A DNA stretch of 8,039 bases from Actinomycetes bacterium. GTDB taxonomy: Bacteria > Actinomycetota > CALGFH01. Both the position numbers and the translations under genes were made by a program. The notes below the pieces were generated by a model that had not been told where the DNA came from, searched no databases, and saw only the letters and a program-made list of their open reading frames with translations. Of the stretch, positions 7,509-8,039 are shown piece after piece. Every line of letters starts with the position of its first letter. Position 1 is the stretch's first letter. The stretch spans positions 1 to 8,039 of the forward strand of contig JASLBL010000278.1 in NCBI GenBank assembly GCA_030146615.1. The letters are read 5' to 3'.

Positions 7509-7757
7509 GTGGGGAGCCTGGAAGGAGGAGCCAGGTCACAGACGACACCGCGGAGGGATCGGGAGGAGTTCACCGGCTGGATCGCCGGCCTGGGCACCGA
7601 CCGTGGCCACCGGATCGTGATCGGCCGCTGGCCCACCTCCCCCTATGGTGTGGTGACCGACGCAATGGTCGAGGACCGGCCGGATGCAACCGGATCCCAC
7701 GGCGTTCTGCTCCAGGCCGGCACATTCACCCCCATCGACTTCCCCCTCGCCGGTCTT
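7509..7757 (+). pseudogene. Truncated or chimeric hypothetical protein remnant
   Basis: A frame starting at GTG 7509, with GGAGG at 7500-7504 only 4 bases before it, runs without a stop to the window edge, so a normal stop is not seen. Residues 20-55 (EEFTGWIAGLGT, IVIGRW, SPYGVVTDAMVED) resemble, from memory, the N-terminal part of a conserved actinobacterial hypothetical family that continues with a Leu-Leu-Ala-Pro segment. Here that continuation is missing. Residues 63-78 (SHGVLLQAGTFTPIDF) instead look like one unit of the HAF extracellular repeat, whose usual continuation (a GIN-G-Q-V-G pattern) is also absent. Beyond about 7757 the translation becomes low-complexity, and from 7892 it lies antisense to a better-supported minus-strand gene. 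It is most likely a decayed gene or a junction of two fragments. The end coordinate marks where protein-like sequence fades and is approximate. Confidence 0.45.
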
Positions 7758-7807
7758 CGACGCGGGACTAGGAACGGGCATGTGCTACTTGTACGGCACT
7801 TCTTCGG

Positions 7808-7819
7808 GTCCGTACGGAC
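7808..7819. repeat. 12-base perfect palindrome
   Basis: GTCCGTACGGAC is a perfect palindrome in the gap between the decayed plus-strand frame and the minus-strand gene. It is nested inside a wider 7-base inverted repeat, CTTCGGG (7802-7808) with CCCGAAG (7840-7846). It could be a protein site or part of an RNA fold, and it may be chance in GC-rich DNA. Confidence 0.35.
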
Positions 7820-7870
7820 AGCAGCCCGGCAGTGCGACGCCCGAAGCATCCGTGCATTGGCGCAGGCCGC

Positions 7871-7890
7871 TTCGCTCCACGGGGAGCGAG
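7871..7890 (-). terminator. Stem-loop after the minus-strand membrane protein gene
   Basis: TTCGCTCC (7871-7878) pairs with GGAGCGAG (7883-7890) around a four-base loop, with seven Watson-Crick pairs and one closing G-T. It begins one base past the minus-strand stop codon (7892-7894). There is no T-run, as with the other hairpin in this window. The position suggests a terminator or 3'-end stabiliser for that gene. Confidence 0.5.
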
Positions 7891-7891
7891 A

Positions 7892-8039
7892 TCATACCAG
7901 CGGTGCTGAAGCCGCCTCCTGCGCCTGCACTCCCTTCACCGTCAGCCACAGCGCCAGCGACAGCTCAGCCAGCCCGACAGGCAGCAGAATCCCCGGGACG
8001 AGCCGGTCCGACAGTGCCGGCGAGACCAGCAACGCCAGG
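7892..8039 (-). CDS. DUF4386-type membrane protein, C-terminal 48 residues (partial)
   Basis: Read on the minus strand, the frame enters from the right edge and stops at TGA (7894-7892). It gives 48 residues with two hydrophobic stretches, LALLVSPAL and LVPGILLPVGLAELSLALW, followed by LTVKGVQAQ and a short tail. The pattern of a hydrophobic helix with Gly-x-x-x-Glu-Leu-Ser/Ala, Leu-Trp-Leu and then Lys-Gly-Val is the typical end of DUF4386 proteins, small polytopic membrane proteins of unknown function. Third codon positions are mostly G or C, as expected for a real gene here, and a stem-loop follows the stop. The rest of the gene lies outside the window. It points toward the plus-strand genes, so this end of the window is a convergent junction. 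Confidence 0.7.
   Translation of the reverse strand, partial: LALLVSPALSDRLVPGILLPVGLAELSLALWLTVKGVQAQEAASAPLV

Noticed and set aside
7474..7771. Tail of a plus-strand frame that begins inside the amidohydrolase gene
   Set aside because: Arg/Pro/Gly-rich shadow; the frame from 7509 fits a protein family better.

Overview
The window is GC-rich throughout, with strongly G/C-biased third codon positions, frequent GTG starts and long antisense shadow frames. This fits a high-GC actinomycete-like bacterium, but no marker gene fixes the phylum. No rRNA, tRNA, CRISPR array, transposase or origin was seen. It reads as ordinary chromosome with two short decayed or gene-poor stretches.

Left part (1-3230): two overlapping plus-strand genes. 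The first is a membrane-anchored family-2 processive-type glycosyltransferase whose frame is open to the left edge. The second is a polytopic GT39/ArnT-like glycosyltransferase with a C-terminal extracytoplasmic region. Stop and start overlap, so the two are probably translationally coupled. They look like a cell-surface polysaccharide or glycan-lipid unit. A hairpin without a U-tract sits directly on the end of the second gene.

Middle (3259-3905): about 650 bases with no convincing gene, possibly decayed. Next come a ten-helix membrane GGDEF-EAL protein (3906-6269) with all recognisable cyclase, inhibitory-site and phosphodiesterase residues present, and 34 bases later a metal-dependent amidohydrolase (6304-7473) with its own good ribosome binding site. 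The c-di-GMP enzyme beside a GT2 synthase suggests, but does not show, control of surface polysaccharide by c-di-GMP. The GT2 has no visible PilZ domain.

Right end (7474-8039): a plus-strand reading frame starts like a conserved actinobacterial hypothetical family, then changes around 7690-7750 to a stretch resembling a HAF extracellular repeat, and loses any protein-like character. It appears to be a truncated or chimeric remnant. Converging on it from the right edge is the C-terminal end of a DUF4386-type membrane protein on the minus strand, closed by a stem-loop. No clearly new biological system is visible. The best leads are the surface-glycan and c-di-GMP neighbourhood, the unassigned membrane sensor domain of the GGDEF-EAL protein, and the chimeric remnant.
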